Assembly: GCA_024278285.1 (NCBI GenBank)
Contig: JAJRTM010000007.1
Span: 1 to 5,503, forward strand
Direction: 5' to 3'
Length of the DNA stretch: 5,503 nucleotides
Source: Planctomycetota bacterium
GTDB taxonomy: Bacteria; Planctomycetota; Planctomycetia; Planctomycetales; Planctomycetaceae
In this document: positions 1-5,268 of the stretch, one piece after another
How positions within the stretch are numbered: position 1 is the stretch's first letter
Layout: each line of letters opens with the position of its first letter
Translations under genes and position numbers: made by a program
Notes under the pieces: generated by a model
Seen by the model: only the letters and a program-made list of their open reading frames with translations
What the model was told of the DNA's origin: nothing
The model's database searches: none

Positions 1-238
1 GAACGGCTGGCTGTACACGCTGGTCGAATTGATCTGCTGGGACGTCGAAAAATCGGAGCTGACCGACCGCGGCCATCGCCCCTGGGACAATCCGAATCGC
101 CGCCCGTCTCATGCGGACCGAAAACGCTTTATCACTCGAAAAATGCTGCACCAACAATTTATCGCTCCTCTGCCCAACACCCCAGAAACCCAAAATATCC
201 GCACCCTCTTTGACACCCTCATCACTCTCAATCTATAA
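1..238 (+). CDS. C-terminal end of a probable transposase (partial, 5' end outside window)
   Basis: The frame is open from base 2 to a TAA at 236-238, giving about 78 residues with no convincing internal start. The only start-like codon near the edge is a TTG at 29 inside what reads as continuous protein, so this is the tail of a longer gene. The visible part begins NGWLYTLVELICWDVEKSEL and contains an RPWDNPNRRPSHADRKR stretch. That motif resembles the C-terminal tail I associate with DDE transposases (IS701/IS4-like) common in planctomycetes, but this is from memory and no catalytic residues lie in the window. The first part uses mostly C/G-ending codons and the last 25 codons are AT-richer and low in conservation cues. 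If it is a transposase, the right end of its insertion sequence should lie within the next tens to few hundred bases, but without the left end no terminal repeat can be recognised. It could instead be another conserved planctomycete protein. Confidence 0.5.
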   Translation, partial: NGWLYTLVELICWDVEKSELTDRGHRPWDNPNRRPSHADRKRFITRKMLHQQFIAPLPNTPETQNIRTLFDTLITLNL

Positions 239-357
239 TCCCCTAAAGTGCAGTGTTAAACGGAATAATATCAATTGTCTCAAGTACCATGCCAAGTGAC
301 GTCAGCTTCTGATTCTTCCCCGCGAGACCGTACATGGACCATCATGGCACATTTGAT

Positions 358-406
358 GTTTAATGGAAGGTAGACAGTAATTTGGGAACTCTTGTTTAAT
401 GGCAGG
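358..406. repeat. Short direct repeat GTTTAATGGMAGG
   Basis: GTTTAATGGAAGG at 358-370 recurs as GTTTAATGGCAGG at 394-406, 36 bp later, with one mismatch in 13. The second copy is also the left arm of the inverted repeat at 392-444, so three related copies (two direct, one inverted) sit within 90 bp. This could be a decayed repeat cluster, or the end of the insertion sequence whose transposase tail lies upstream. Chance is not excluded for so short a unit. Confidence 0.4.
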
Positions 407-444
407 CCTGTTTACGCAGTCGCCTTCGGCTTGCCGTTAAACGA
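392..444 (+). repeat. Imperfect inverted repeat / stem-loop in the 239-489 gap
   Basis: The left arm 394-408 (GTTTAATGGCAGGCC) is complementary to the right arm 428-442 (GGCTTGCCGTTAAAC) at 13 of 15 positions. Both exceptions are T:G or G:T, so RNA from the plus strand would pair all 15 positions, with two more pairs below (392:444 A-U, 393:443 G-U). The loop is 19 nt (409-427) and holds a smaller GCC-TTC-GGC hairpin. The stem lies downstream of both the transposase-like gene (+) and the thioredoxin-like gene (-), so it could end transcripts or protect 3' ends. No T-run follows on either strand, which argues against a classic intrinsic terminator. A REP-like dispersed repeat is the other option. 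Confidence 0.55.
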
Positions 445-489
445 ATTATCTGACATTGTGCAGAATCTATTGGACACAACTCTGCGAAA

Positions 490-1677
490 TTAAGGATTTG
501 CTTTCTCTTTTTTTTCTGGTGCTTTCTTACTGCCTGCCATTTCTTTCTTTTCTGTCAGTAATTCCTCAAGGAAACTGCTGACTCCTTTAGGAACTTCTTT
601 TTTGTTTTTCGTGAACAATGCGACTGCTTTTTTTTGTGTATCAATCGCTTGATCAAGATTACCATTGATATAAAACAGATGAGAAAGCAATTCCAGAGAA
701 TCAGCAGATTCTGGATCGTTTTTCTGTGTCTGTTTAGCTAATTCGATTCCTGCTTTGACAACCTCTCCTTTAATCTGAGAGCTAGCAGCCATCATGAAAA
801 TCATTCTTCCCATTTTATCCAGTGCAGCATTGTCCTGCTTGTTCTTTTCGACAAACTGAGCAACTTCCTTAACAGCTTTATCACCACCTGCGAGTAGAAT
901 GATTGCTCGCCGCATCGATGTTGCCTGCTCAACAAGATCTTTATCAGTTAATGTGGTGAGGGCGTTGTCGAGAATTTCGACTGCTTTTTCAAGATCCCCA
1001 CCCCGATACGCTGCCAGCACCTGTGGCTGGATGACACTCTCGAACATCTGTTCCTGCTTGAAGAGTGTTGCGAACGCTTCCCGGTCCCAGGAATTATCGA
1101 CGACTTGTTTAAGTGCCTCATCCATTCCCATCGGATGACCGATCCATTCAATCAAACCAGTCTTACCAATCAGAAAAGCACACGGAATTCCGCTTTGTCC
1201 AGCCGCTTTCATGTAATCTTTGGATGTCGATTGATCAGGATCGCAGGTCAGGCAATAGTTACTTGTCAGTTCTGCATAGGTCTGCCCCGGTTTTCCCCCA
1301 CGCACTTCTCCCAGAAGAAACTTTTCAACAGTTTCAAGTTCCTCGCCACTCACACTAATTAACTGCACCCCTTTGTCAGCATACCGCTGTTGAGTTTCGC
1401 TGAGATGGGGCATGCTGGCGACGCAAGGTGCGCACCACGTTGCCCAGAATTCAACAACATAAACCTTTCCTTTTTCAAATGTGGTCACTTTTTTGAATTG
1501 ACCATTTCCATCAGAAATCCAGTTTTCGATATCTAAAACCGGAGCCTTGGAACCAATCGTCAGCAACTCGACCGCTGCCTCTTTTTTTGTCGCATCTTCT
1601 TCTGCCCGTGATCGGCTGGAAAACGCTGGCAATACGACAACAGCAATTAGCAAGATAAGCTTTAAGTAATTCTTCAT
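490..1677 (-). CDS. Exported TlpA-like thioredoxin-fold protein with TPR-like C-terminal half
   Basis: This 395-residue protein is probably a periplasmic disulfide oxidoreductase of the TlpA/ResA type. Residues 1-25 form a signal peptide: Lys-4 and Lys-6 charged start, hydrophobic core LILLIAVVVLPAF, and a likely cleavage after SRA. Residues about 40-195 are the thioredoxin fold, with the active site WATWCAPC (Cys82, Cys85) and the cis-proline loop SGIP (Pro165). Two cysteines within the fold are unusual: a second CxxC (Cys142-Leu-Thr-Cys145) in a loop, and Cys166 directly after the cis-proline. The C-terminal half is helical, with TPR-like units near 219-243 and 325-355, and ends in a lysine/glutamate-rich tail (about 376-395). 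The ATG start has AAAAGG six bases upstream and gives a proper signal peptide. It appears to be a single-gene transcript divergent from the aquaporin gene. The redox fold is clear; the substrate is unknown. Confidence 0.9.
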   Translation of the reverse strand: MKNYLKLILLIAVVVLPAFSSRSRAEEDATKKEAAVELLTIGSKAPVLDIENWISDGNGQFKKVTTFEKGKVYVVEFWATWCAPCVASMPHLSETQQRYADKGVQLISVSGEELETVEKFLLGEVRGGKPGQTYAELTSNYCLTCDPDQSTSKDYMKAAGQSGIPCAFLIGKTGLIEWIGHPMGMDEALKQVVDNSWDREAFATLFKQEQMFESVIQPQVLAAYRGGDLEKAVEILDNALTTLTDKDLVEQATSMRRAIILLAGGDKAVKEVAQFVEKNKQDNAALDKMGRMIFMMAASSQIKGEVVKAGIELAKQTQKNDPESADSLELLSHLFYINGNLDQAIDTQKKAVALFTKNKKEVPKGVSSFLEELLTEKKEMAGSKKAPEKKEKANP

Positions 1678-1723
1678 GGGGGGCCTTTTGTTAATGATAA
1701 AACAAGGGAAGCTCTAATTCGTA

Positions 1724-1753
1724 TCTATACAAATCAAAGCATTATTAATCGAA
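1724..1753 (-). promoter_or_regulatory. Candidate promoter of the thioredoxin-like gene
   Basis: Read on the minus strand, TTCGAT (1753-1748) is followed after 18 bp by TATAGA (1729-1724), which matches TATAAT at five of six positions if A is allowed for the fifth base only loosely. It sits about 47 bp upstream of the ATG and just inside the left edge of the palindromic element. The -35 match is poor and planctomycete promoter consensus is not well defined, so this is only a candidate. Confidence 0.27.
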
Positions 1754-1767
1754 CTCTACCAACTTAT

Positions 1768-1897
1768 GGGAACCTCTATTAATTCAAGCGGAGCACAGAC
1801 ATTCCTGTCTGTCACGTAAGAGCATGCTCTGTTGTAGGCAGACAAAAATGTCCACCCTCCGTTTCTATAGAAGATTATTGAATAAATAGAGGTTCCC
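1768..1897. mobile_element. MITE-like element: 20-bp terminal inverted repeats, TTAT flanks
   Basis: The left end GGGAACCTCTATTAATTCAA (1768-1787) is the reverse complement of the right end TTGAATAAATAGAGGTTCCC (1878-1897) at 19 of 20 positions. The 130-bp unit is bordered on both sides by TTAT (1764-1767 and 1898-1901), as expected for a 4-bp target duplication. Inside, symmetry continues: CGGAG (1789-1793) pairs with CTCCG (1857-1861), and 1798-1813 matches the reverse complement of 1837-1852 at 13 of 16 positions. Near the centre is a perfect 12-bp palindrome AGAGCATGCTCT (1819-1830), and 1795-1812 is itself a hairpin (ACAGAC/GTCTGT). There is no coding capacity. The structure suggests a non-autonomous element moved in trans by a transposase recognising GGGAACCTCTATT ends; that transposase is not identified here. 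Confidence 0.7.
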
Positions 1898-1936
1898 TTA
1901 TGCTACGCATAATCCATTCGTGAGTCCACTTTGCGC

Positions 1937-1942
1937 TATAAT
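1937..1942 (+). promoter_or_regulatory. Candidate -10 box (TATAAT) for the aquaporin gene
   Basis: A perfect TATAAT lies about 220 bp before the aquaporin ATG and 40 bp after the right end of the inverted-repeat element. No TTGACA-like hexamer sits 16-18 bp upstream (CCATTC at 1914-1919). A TG at 1932-1933 is two bases too far away for a standard extended -10. If used, it would give a long leader that includes the mini-ORF at 2057. Confidence 0.3.
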
Positions 1943-2161
1943 TCATTCGAAGATACAACGAATACAGACAGGGTGGTCCAGTTCGCGGCTTTCTGGATTG
2001 TCTTGGCGAATCAACATTTGTTTATCCACCACATCAGGAAAAATAAGGGGACTTTGATGGAATTGTTTTCCAGCTTTCAGTAACCTTGGGCTGTTTGAGT
2101 TTTCTTCCTTTTTGATTGATTTACAGCCTGGATTGACTTGCAGCCCGAAAGATATTTGTCC

Positions 2162-2869
2162 ATGTCGCCTTATGTTGCAGAATTTATTGGAACGATGCTT
2201 CTTGTACTGCTAGGCGATGGCGTTGTTGCCAATGTCGTGCTGAAGGGAACAAAGGGTGAAAATTCCGGCTGGATTGTGATCACTTTTGGCTGGGGGATGG
2301 CTGTATTTGTCGCCGTCTTTTGCGTTGCTGCAATCAGTGGAGCGCACATCAACCCGGCAGTGACATTAGGCATGGCGACAAGAGGAACATTTCCCCTGGC
2401 AGATGTCCCTGGTTACCTGGCTGCACAATTTACAGGAGCTGCAGCGGGGGCTTTTCTGGTTTGGCTGGTCTATAAAGATCATTTCAAGGTGACCGAAAAT
2501 GCCGATTTGAAACTGGCCGTATTTTGTACCGGCCCGGCAATTCGTCAGTCTGTTTCAAATTTAATTTCTGAAATCGTTGGCACCTTTGTTCTCGTTTACG
2601 CTGTGATGCACATTGCTGCCCCGGAAGTGGAATTGGGGGCAGTTGATGCGTTGCCGGTCGCGTTATTGGTCCTTGCAATTGGTCTTTCTCTGGGAGGCAC
2701 GACCGGTTACGCCATTAACCCTGCCCGTGACCTGGGCCCCAGAATCATGCACTTTCTTCTGCCGATCCCCGCCAAACGTGATAGCGACTGGGGCTACGCC
2801 TGGATCCCCGTTGTCGGCCCAGTGATCGGTGGCGTACTGGCTGGAGTTTGTTTTCTTGGAATTGGCTAA
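2162..2869 (+). CDS. glpF: MIP/aquaporin family channel, GlpF-type aquaglyceroporin
   Basis: This is an inner-membrane channel for passive flow of glycerol or small neutral solutes and possibly water. It has 235 residues counted from the ATG, close to the family norm. Six hydrophobic segments surround the two family half-helix motifs: SGAHINPAVT (Asn64-Pro65-Ala66) and GYAINPARD (Asn186-Pro187-Ala188, then Arg189 of the selectivity filter). The Asp190 after the second NPAR is typical of glycerol facilitators; AqpZ-type water channels usually have Ser there. Positions that appear to match the E. coli GlpF filter aromatics Trp48 and Phe200 are Phe42 and Tyr183 here, by eye alignment. The frame extends eight codons upstream to a TTG at 2138, but homologues begin MSPxxAEFxGT, so the ATG at 2162 is preferred; both have weak ribosome-binding sites. 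No glycerol kinase or dehydrogenase is adjacent, so the physiological solute is open. Confidence 0.92.
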   Translation: MSPYVAEFIGTMLLVLLGDGVVANVVLKGTKGENSGWIVITFGWGMAVFVAVFCVAAISGAHINPAVTLGMATRGTFPLADVPGYLAAQFTGAAAGAFLVWLVYKDHFKVTENADLKLAVFCTGPAIRQSVSNLISEIVGTFVLVYAVMHIAAPEVELGAVDALPVALLVLAIGLSLGGTTGYAINPARDLGPRIMHFLLPIPAKRDSDWGYAWIPVVGPVIGGVLAGVCFLGIG

Positions 2870-2903
2870 TCGAACCGCGACAAGCCAACATCAAGGTTGA
2901 TTA
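2867..2903. terminator. Weak dyad spanning both stop codons of the convergent genes
   Basis: TAATCGAACC (2867-2876) and GGTTGATTA (2895-2903) pair over nine base pairs with one bulged G and an 18-nt loop. The left arm starts with the aquaporin TAA and the right arm ends with the complement of the facing gene's TAA. The location suits a bidirectional transcription end, but the stem is AT-rich and no T-tract follows in either direction, so the terminator call is tentative. Confidence 0.3.
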
Positions 2904-3830
2904 CCGTAAAGAAACCCTAGCTTCTGCGTTGACTAATCTCATGGAAATGTCTGTTGTGACGGACTGTTTTGTGTTTTGGCCAGCCGCCTGAATTTCCATG
3001 TTCATCACCTGCTTTAATCCGCTGGCAAGAATGAGGCCGCGTTTGGCGTCGAACATGTAAACGCCTCGCCCCTGGGATTCGGTCATTTTAATTTGAAAAG
3101 GAAGATCCTCTTTCGGCTCGATACTGATTGTTGTGATCGCATCAATACGATGCAATCCCTCTTTTGTTTCTCCTGAATAAGTAAACACAACCAGCGATTT
3201 CATCAAGCCGAATGGTAGTTCTGTTGTTAATTCCCGCTTCCATTTTTCACCAATAGAGAGAGGCTTTTCCGGAAAGATAACGTTCCCCTGAGACATCATT
3301 TTAGTCACCCCTTCGGAAGAATTGATTCCTCCCATTTGAGCAGCCGGGGTTGAAAATCTTTTGATGAGAGACTGCGGGATAACAACATCGCGTGACTCCC
3401 CCTGCGGCGAAACAGTCATTTCTATCTCTTGACCAACAAGCATCGACATCGTTTTCACGATCATTGCAAACTGCCCTGTCGCTTCGTTCTCACTTGCTGA
3501 ATCGTATTCGAGTTCTTGCCTACCACCTGGCTGGGTTGCCTTGAGACGAATACGATCAATCGATTTCTTCACACGTGCAGAACCATCGGGCAAGACTTTT
3601 TCAACAACGGTTGATAAGTCCAAATGCTGGGTAATCACATTTCCACCTTCCTGACCGGAAAATTCTGTTTTGGTGGTCAGTGTCTGCTTTAATTCATACT
3701 GCAACCGCTGCCCAGACTTGTAGCGGTATTTCAATACCGGATCAGCTTCAGCACTTTCTGAGAATAATGGGGTTAAACCCACGGTCATGCAGAATATGAT
3801 GAGAGCTCGAACTTGTGTATTAAATCGCAT
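2901..3830 (-). CDS. Exported protein of unknown function (DUF6263-like)
   Basis: I do not recognise an enzyme here. From the chosen ATG the product has 309 residues. Residues 1-29 are a signal peptide (MRFNTQVRA charged start, IIFCMTVGLTPLF core, cleavage after ESAEA). The mature part is mostly predicted beta strand, opening with LKYRYKSGQRLQYELKQTL and alternating polar/hydrophobic stretches through the end. This resembles the planctomycete secreted families grouped as DUF6263, a match from memory rather than a search. There are no cysteines, lipobox or obvious catalytic motif in the mature part. The frame stays open to 3932, but the upstream 34 codons look non-protein. The ATG at 3828-3830 is preceded by GGGAGAGGG at 9-nt spacing and yields a clean signal peptide; an ATG three codons earlier would abut the Shine-Dalgarno. 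It converges on the aquaporin gene with 31 bp between. Confidence 0.85.
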   Translation of the reverse strand: MRFNTQVRALIIFCMTVGLTPLFSESAEADPVLKYRYKSGQRLQYELKQTLTTKTEFSGQEGGNVITQHLDLSTVVEKVLPDGSARVKKSIDRIRLKATQPGGRQELEYDSASENEATGQFAMIVKTMSMLVGQEIEMTVSPQGESRDVVIPQSLIKRFSTPAAQMGGINSSEGVTKMMSQGNVIFPEKPLSIGEKWKRELTTELPFGLMKSLVVFTYSGETKEGLHRIDAITTISIEPKEDLPFQIKMTESQGRGVYMFDAKRGLILASGLKQVMNMEIQAAGQNTKQSVTTDISMRLVNAEARVSLR

Positions 3831-3839
3831 TTCGCACAT

Positions 3840-3848
3840 CCCTCTCCC
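3840..3848 (-). promoter_or_regulatory. Shine-Dalgarno GGGAGAGGG deciding the start of the unknown-function gene
   Basis: On the minus strand GGGAGAGGG lies nine bases before the ATG at 3830. It is purine-rich and strong, and it directly abuts the ATG at 3839, which excludes that codon as the start. A small stem CGTGG-CAAAA-CCACG (3864-3850) ends two bases before it. Confidence 0.65.
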
Positions 3849-4004
3849 TCGTGGTTTTGCCACGTGTTTGAAGTTTAGTCTTAGAAGATGTTGTAAACGC
3901 GAAGAATACGCCAAAGGTGGGAATGAACGCAATTCCTATTTCAGAGCGTCAATCTGCACAATGCAGTGGGTTTGGGTAACACTAGGGGAGGGGAGATGAG
4001 TTTG

Positions 4005-4107
4005 TGTGCCACGGCTCTGTGAGCCGTGATGTGTTGCAGTTGAAATAAGCGCAAAGCATAGCACTCACTTGATTTTTCATTCGCACGGCTCACTGAACCG
4101 TGGCACA
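4005..4107. repeat. Two-hairpin palindromic repeat (REP/BIME- or MITE-like)
   Basis: The arms 4005-4028 and 4084-4107 are inverted copies matching at 22 of 24 positions; outer ends are TGTGCCACGG and CCGTGGCACA. Each arm is also a hairpin by itself: CACGGCTC-TGT-GAGCCGTG (4010-4028) is a perfect 8-bp stem with a 3-nt loop, and 4084-4102 folds the same way with one mismatch. The 55-bp centre (4029-4083) has no coding frame. No target duplication is evident at the ends. It lies 47 bp past the stop codon of the amidotransferase gene, where a hairpin could stabilise or end the operon transcript, although no T-run follows. The architecture fits a dispersed REP-like family, but copy number cannot be seen here. 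Confidence 0.7.
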
Positions 4108-4154
4108 TAACGGGAAATCACAACAGTGAAATTATTGCTACCAAGTCACTCACA

Positions 4155-4736
4155 TTACACGGTGAGAAAATTTTCCAGCAATTTGATTCCGGCTTCGGTC
4201 AGAAAACTTTCCGGGTGAAACTGAACGCCGTAGATGGGGAAGTCGCGGTGTTTTAATCCCATCAGTTCAGCCGGGTGGTCTTCATCGGCAGACCAGGCGG
4301 TGGGAATCAGGCAATCGGGCAGCGATTCTTCCGGTACGATTAAACTATGATACCGCGTTGCGATCGCAGGATTTTCAATGCCTTTGAATAAGCCTTGTTC
4401 ATCGTGCCGCACAGAAGAGACTTTGCCGTGCATGAGGCGATCTGCCCGGACGACTTTCGCACCGTAAACATCGGCAATCGATTGATGCCCCAGGCAAACA
4501 CCAAGTAGCGGTTTTTCCGGACCGAATTTGCGAATCACTTCACAAGACAAGCCCGCTTCTTTCGGGGTACACGGACCAGGAGAAATGATAATTCGCTCGG
4601 GGTCAAGCTCTGCAATTTCCTTCAGCGTGATTTGATCGTTTCTCGCGACGACAATTTCGAGAGCAGGATCAATTTCCCCTAACCTTTGCACAAGGTTGTA
4701 GGTAAAGGAATCGTAATTATCGAGAACAAAAATCAA
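4155..4736 (-). CDS. trpG: Glutamine amidotransferase component of anthranilate/aminodeoxychorismate synthase (TrpG/PabA type)
   Basis: This class I glutamine amidotransferase hydrolyses glutamine and passes ammonia to a chorismate-binding partner (TrpE for anthranilate in tryptophan synthesis, PabB for aminodeoxychorismate in folate synthesis). The 193-residue length is typical. The family start VLDNYDSFTYNLVQ, the oxyanion motif SPGPCTPKEAG (52-62), the nucleophile in GVCLGHQ (Cys81) and the HPES motif (His174, Glu176) complete the catalytic triad. The start codon is TTG: it places the conserved LDNYDSFTYN at residue 5 as in homologues, and an AAGAAGG lies eight bases upstream. It is the last gene of a run with two exbD genes, 13 bp after the preceding stop, so it is likely co-transcribed and perhaps translationally coupled. 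No trpE or pabB is adjacent, and one protein may serve both enzymes; sequence alone does not separate TrpG from PabA. Confidence 0.93.
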   Translation of the reverse strand: MIFVLDNYDSFTYNLVQRLGEIDPALEIVVARNDQITLKEIAELDPERIIISPGPCTPKEAGLSCEVIRKFGPEKPLLGVCLGHQSIADVYGAKVVRADRLMHGKVSSVRHDEQGLFKGIENPAIATRYHSLIVPEESLPDCLIPTAWSADEDHPAELMGLKHRDFPIYGVQFHPESFLTEAGIKLLENFLTV

Positions 4737-4744
4737 TTTGAAAA

Positions 4745-4751
4745 CCTTCTT
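4745..4751 (-). promoter_or_regulatory. Shine-Dalgarno AAGAAGG for the TTG start of the amidotransferase gene
   Basis: On the minus strand AAGAAGG ends eight bases before the TTG at 4736. Its first two bases are the last two of the exbD stop codon TAA (4752-4750). This supports TTG as a genuine start and suggests that terminating ribosomes could re-initiate. Confidence 0.7.
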
Positions 4752-5250
4752 AACCTTCGGGGCGTCTGGGCGGGGCGAACTTTACTTTTTCGACGTAGCG
4801 AATCACCTGTCCGCTTTGCGGAGATACATATCCCGTATAGGCAGACACAGCAGAAATAACAAACCGATAATGCAGGTTGTAGTCGGCATCAATTTCTACT
4901 TCCAGCTCATCAGCGAAAGGATTGTCCCGCCGACCGACCAGATTACCGATTTCCGCATTGAGCCGGTCAAAAGCCAGGCCATCGTTGCCGAGTTGTCTTT
5001 GATTCATCTGCACTCCCGAAAGCGAACCATCCTCGTTGGCAATCAATCGAACCTTAATCGGCGGAGGCGTAATATCCGGGCTTTCAGTCGCCTGCTGCCC
5101 AATCGGCATGTTGATGTTGAAATCGCCTTCAACCGGAATAATCTTCAATGTCAACATGAAGAAGATTAACAATTGAAAAACAACATCAATCATCGGCGCC
5201 ATCTGGGCTTCGATTTTTGTTGCAGAGACTCTTGATTTACGTATTTTCAT
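4750..5250 (-). CDS. exbD: ExbD/TolR family biopolymer transport protein
   Basis: This is an inner-membrane protein that, with an ExbB/TolQ partner, uses the proton motive force to energise outer-membrane transport or envelope maintenance. The product has 166 residues. A short basic cytoplasmic N-terminus (MKIRKSRVSATKIEAQM) leads into APMIDVVFQLLIFFMLTL, a single transmembrane helix at about 20-37. The helix starts with the family's key Asp (Asp22), the proton-carrying residue in ExbD/TolR. The remaining residues, about 40-166, form the periplasmic domain, with a proline-rich linker (PDITPPPIKV, 58-67) and a longer, less conserved C-terminus than average. The ATG is preceded by CAAGG ten bases upstream, 18 bp after the stop of the previous exbD-like gene, so the two are co-transcribed. 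Its downstream neighbour is the amidotransferase gene. Confidence 0.93.
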   Translation of the reverse strand: MKIRKSRVSATKIEAQMAPMIDVVFQLLIFFMLTLKIIPVEGDFNINMPIGQQATESPDITPPPIKVRLIANEDGSLSGVQMNQRQLGNDGLAFDRLNAEIGNLVGRRDNPFADELEVEIDADYNLHYRFVISAVSAYTGYVSPQSGQVIRYVEKVKFAPPRRPEG

Positions 5251-5268
5251 AATTGAAAAACCTTGCTG

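Larger units (their letters stand above)
1678..2161. other. Divergent intergenic region, 484 bp
   Basis: This lies between the thioredoxin-like gene (-) and the aquaporin gene (+). It holds a weak minus-strand promoter candidate near 1724-1753, the MITE-like inverted-repeat element at 1768-1897, a TATAAT box at 1937-1942 on the plus strand, and an eight-codon mini-ORF with a good Shine-Dalgarno sequence at 2057-2083. I see no longer coding frame with plausible protein character and no RNA gene. Confidence 0.7.
3831..4154. other. Intergenic region, 324 bp
   Basis: This lies between the end of the amidotransferase gene and the start of the unknown-function gene, both on the minus strand. It contains the two-hairpin repeat at 4005-4107 and the 5' leader of the downstream gene with its Shine-Dalgarno. 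A minus-strand pair TTGCGT / TATTCT (TATTCT at 3908-3903, 18-bp spacing) could be its promoter but is weak. An open frame covering 3787-3999 on the plus strand overlaps the real gene and lacks protein character. Confidence 0.65.

Noticed and set aside
111..299. 62-codon plus-strand frame overlapping the transposase-like tail
   Set aside because: It is an alternative frame of the partial gene running into non-coding DNA, with no ribosome-binding site or domain character.
297..304. Perfect 8-bp palindrome TGACGTCA
   Set aside because: Too short to distinguish from chance, with no second copy and no promoter element beside it.
358..442. Possible CRISPR-like array from the repeated GTTTAATGG units
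   Set aside because: Only two direct copies and one inverted copy of a short unit are present, with no regular spacers and no cas genes.
899..1362. Open frames on the plus strand (899-1138, 1105-1362, 1113-1358) and one on the minus strand (948-1151)
   Set aside because: They lie entirely within the thioredoxin-like gene in other frames, and their translations have no domain character or credible ribosome-binding sites.
2138..2161. TTG at 2138 as the start of the aquaporin
   Set aside because: It adds MQPERYLS ahead of the family-typical MSPYVAEFIGT start and has no better ribosome-binding site than the ATG at 2162.
2170..2825. Open frames overlapping the aquaporin gene (2170-2373 and 2484-2678 minus, 2613-2825 plus)
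   Set aside because: They are shadows of a clear MIP-family coding frame with both NPA motifs intact.
3831..3932. N-terminal extension of the unknown-function protein to an ATG at 3932
   Set aside because: It would bury the signal peptide behind 34 basic, non-conserved-looking residues and ignore the strong Shine-Dalgarno before 3830.
4149..4166. CTCAC...GTGAG hairpin at the end of the amidotransferase gene as its terminator
   Set aside because: The stem is only five base pairs, overlaps the coding end and has no T-run after it.
4738..5169. 143-codon open frame on the plus strand opposite exbD
   Set aside because: It is an antisense shadow of the ExbD frame, whose membrane helix and key aspartate are evident; the antisense translation has no recognisable features.
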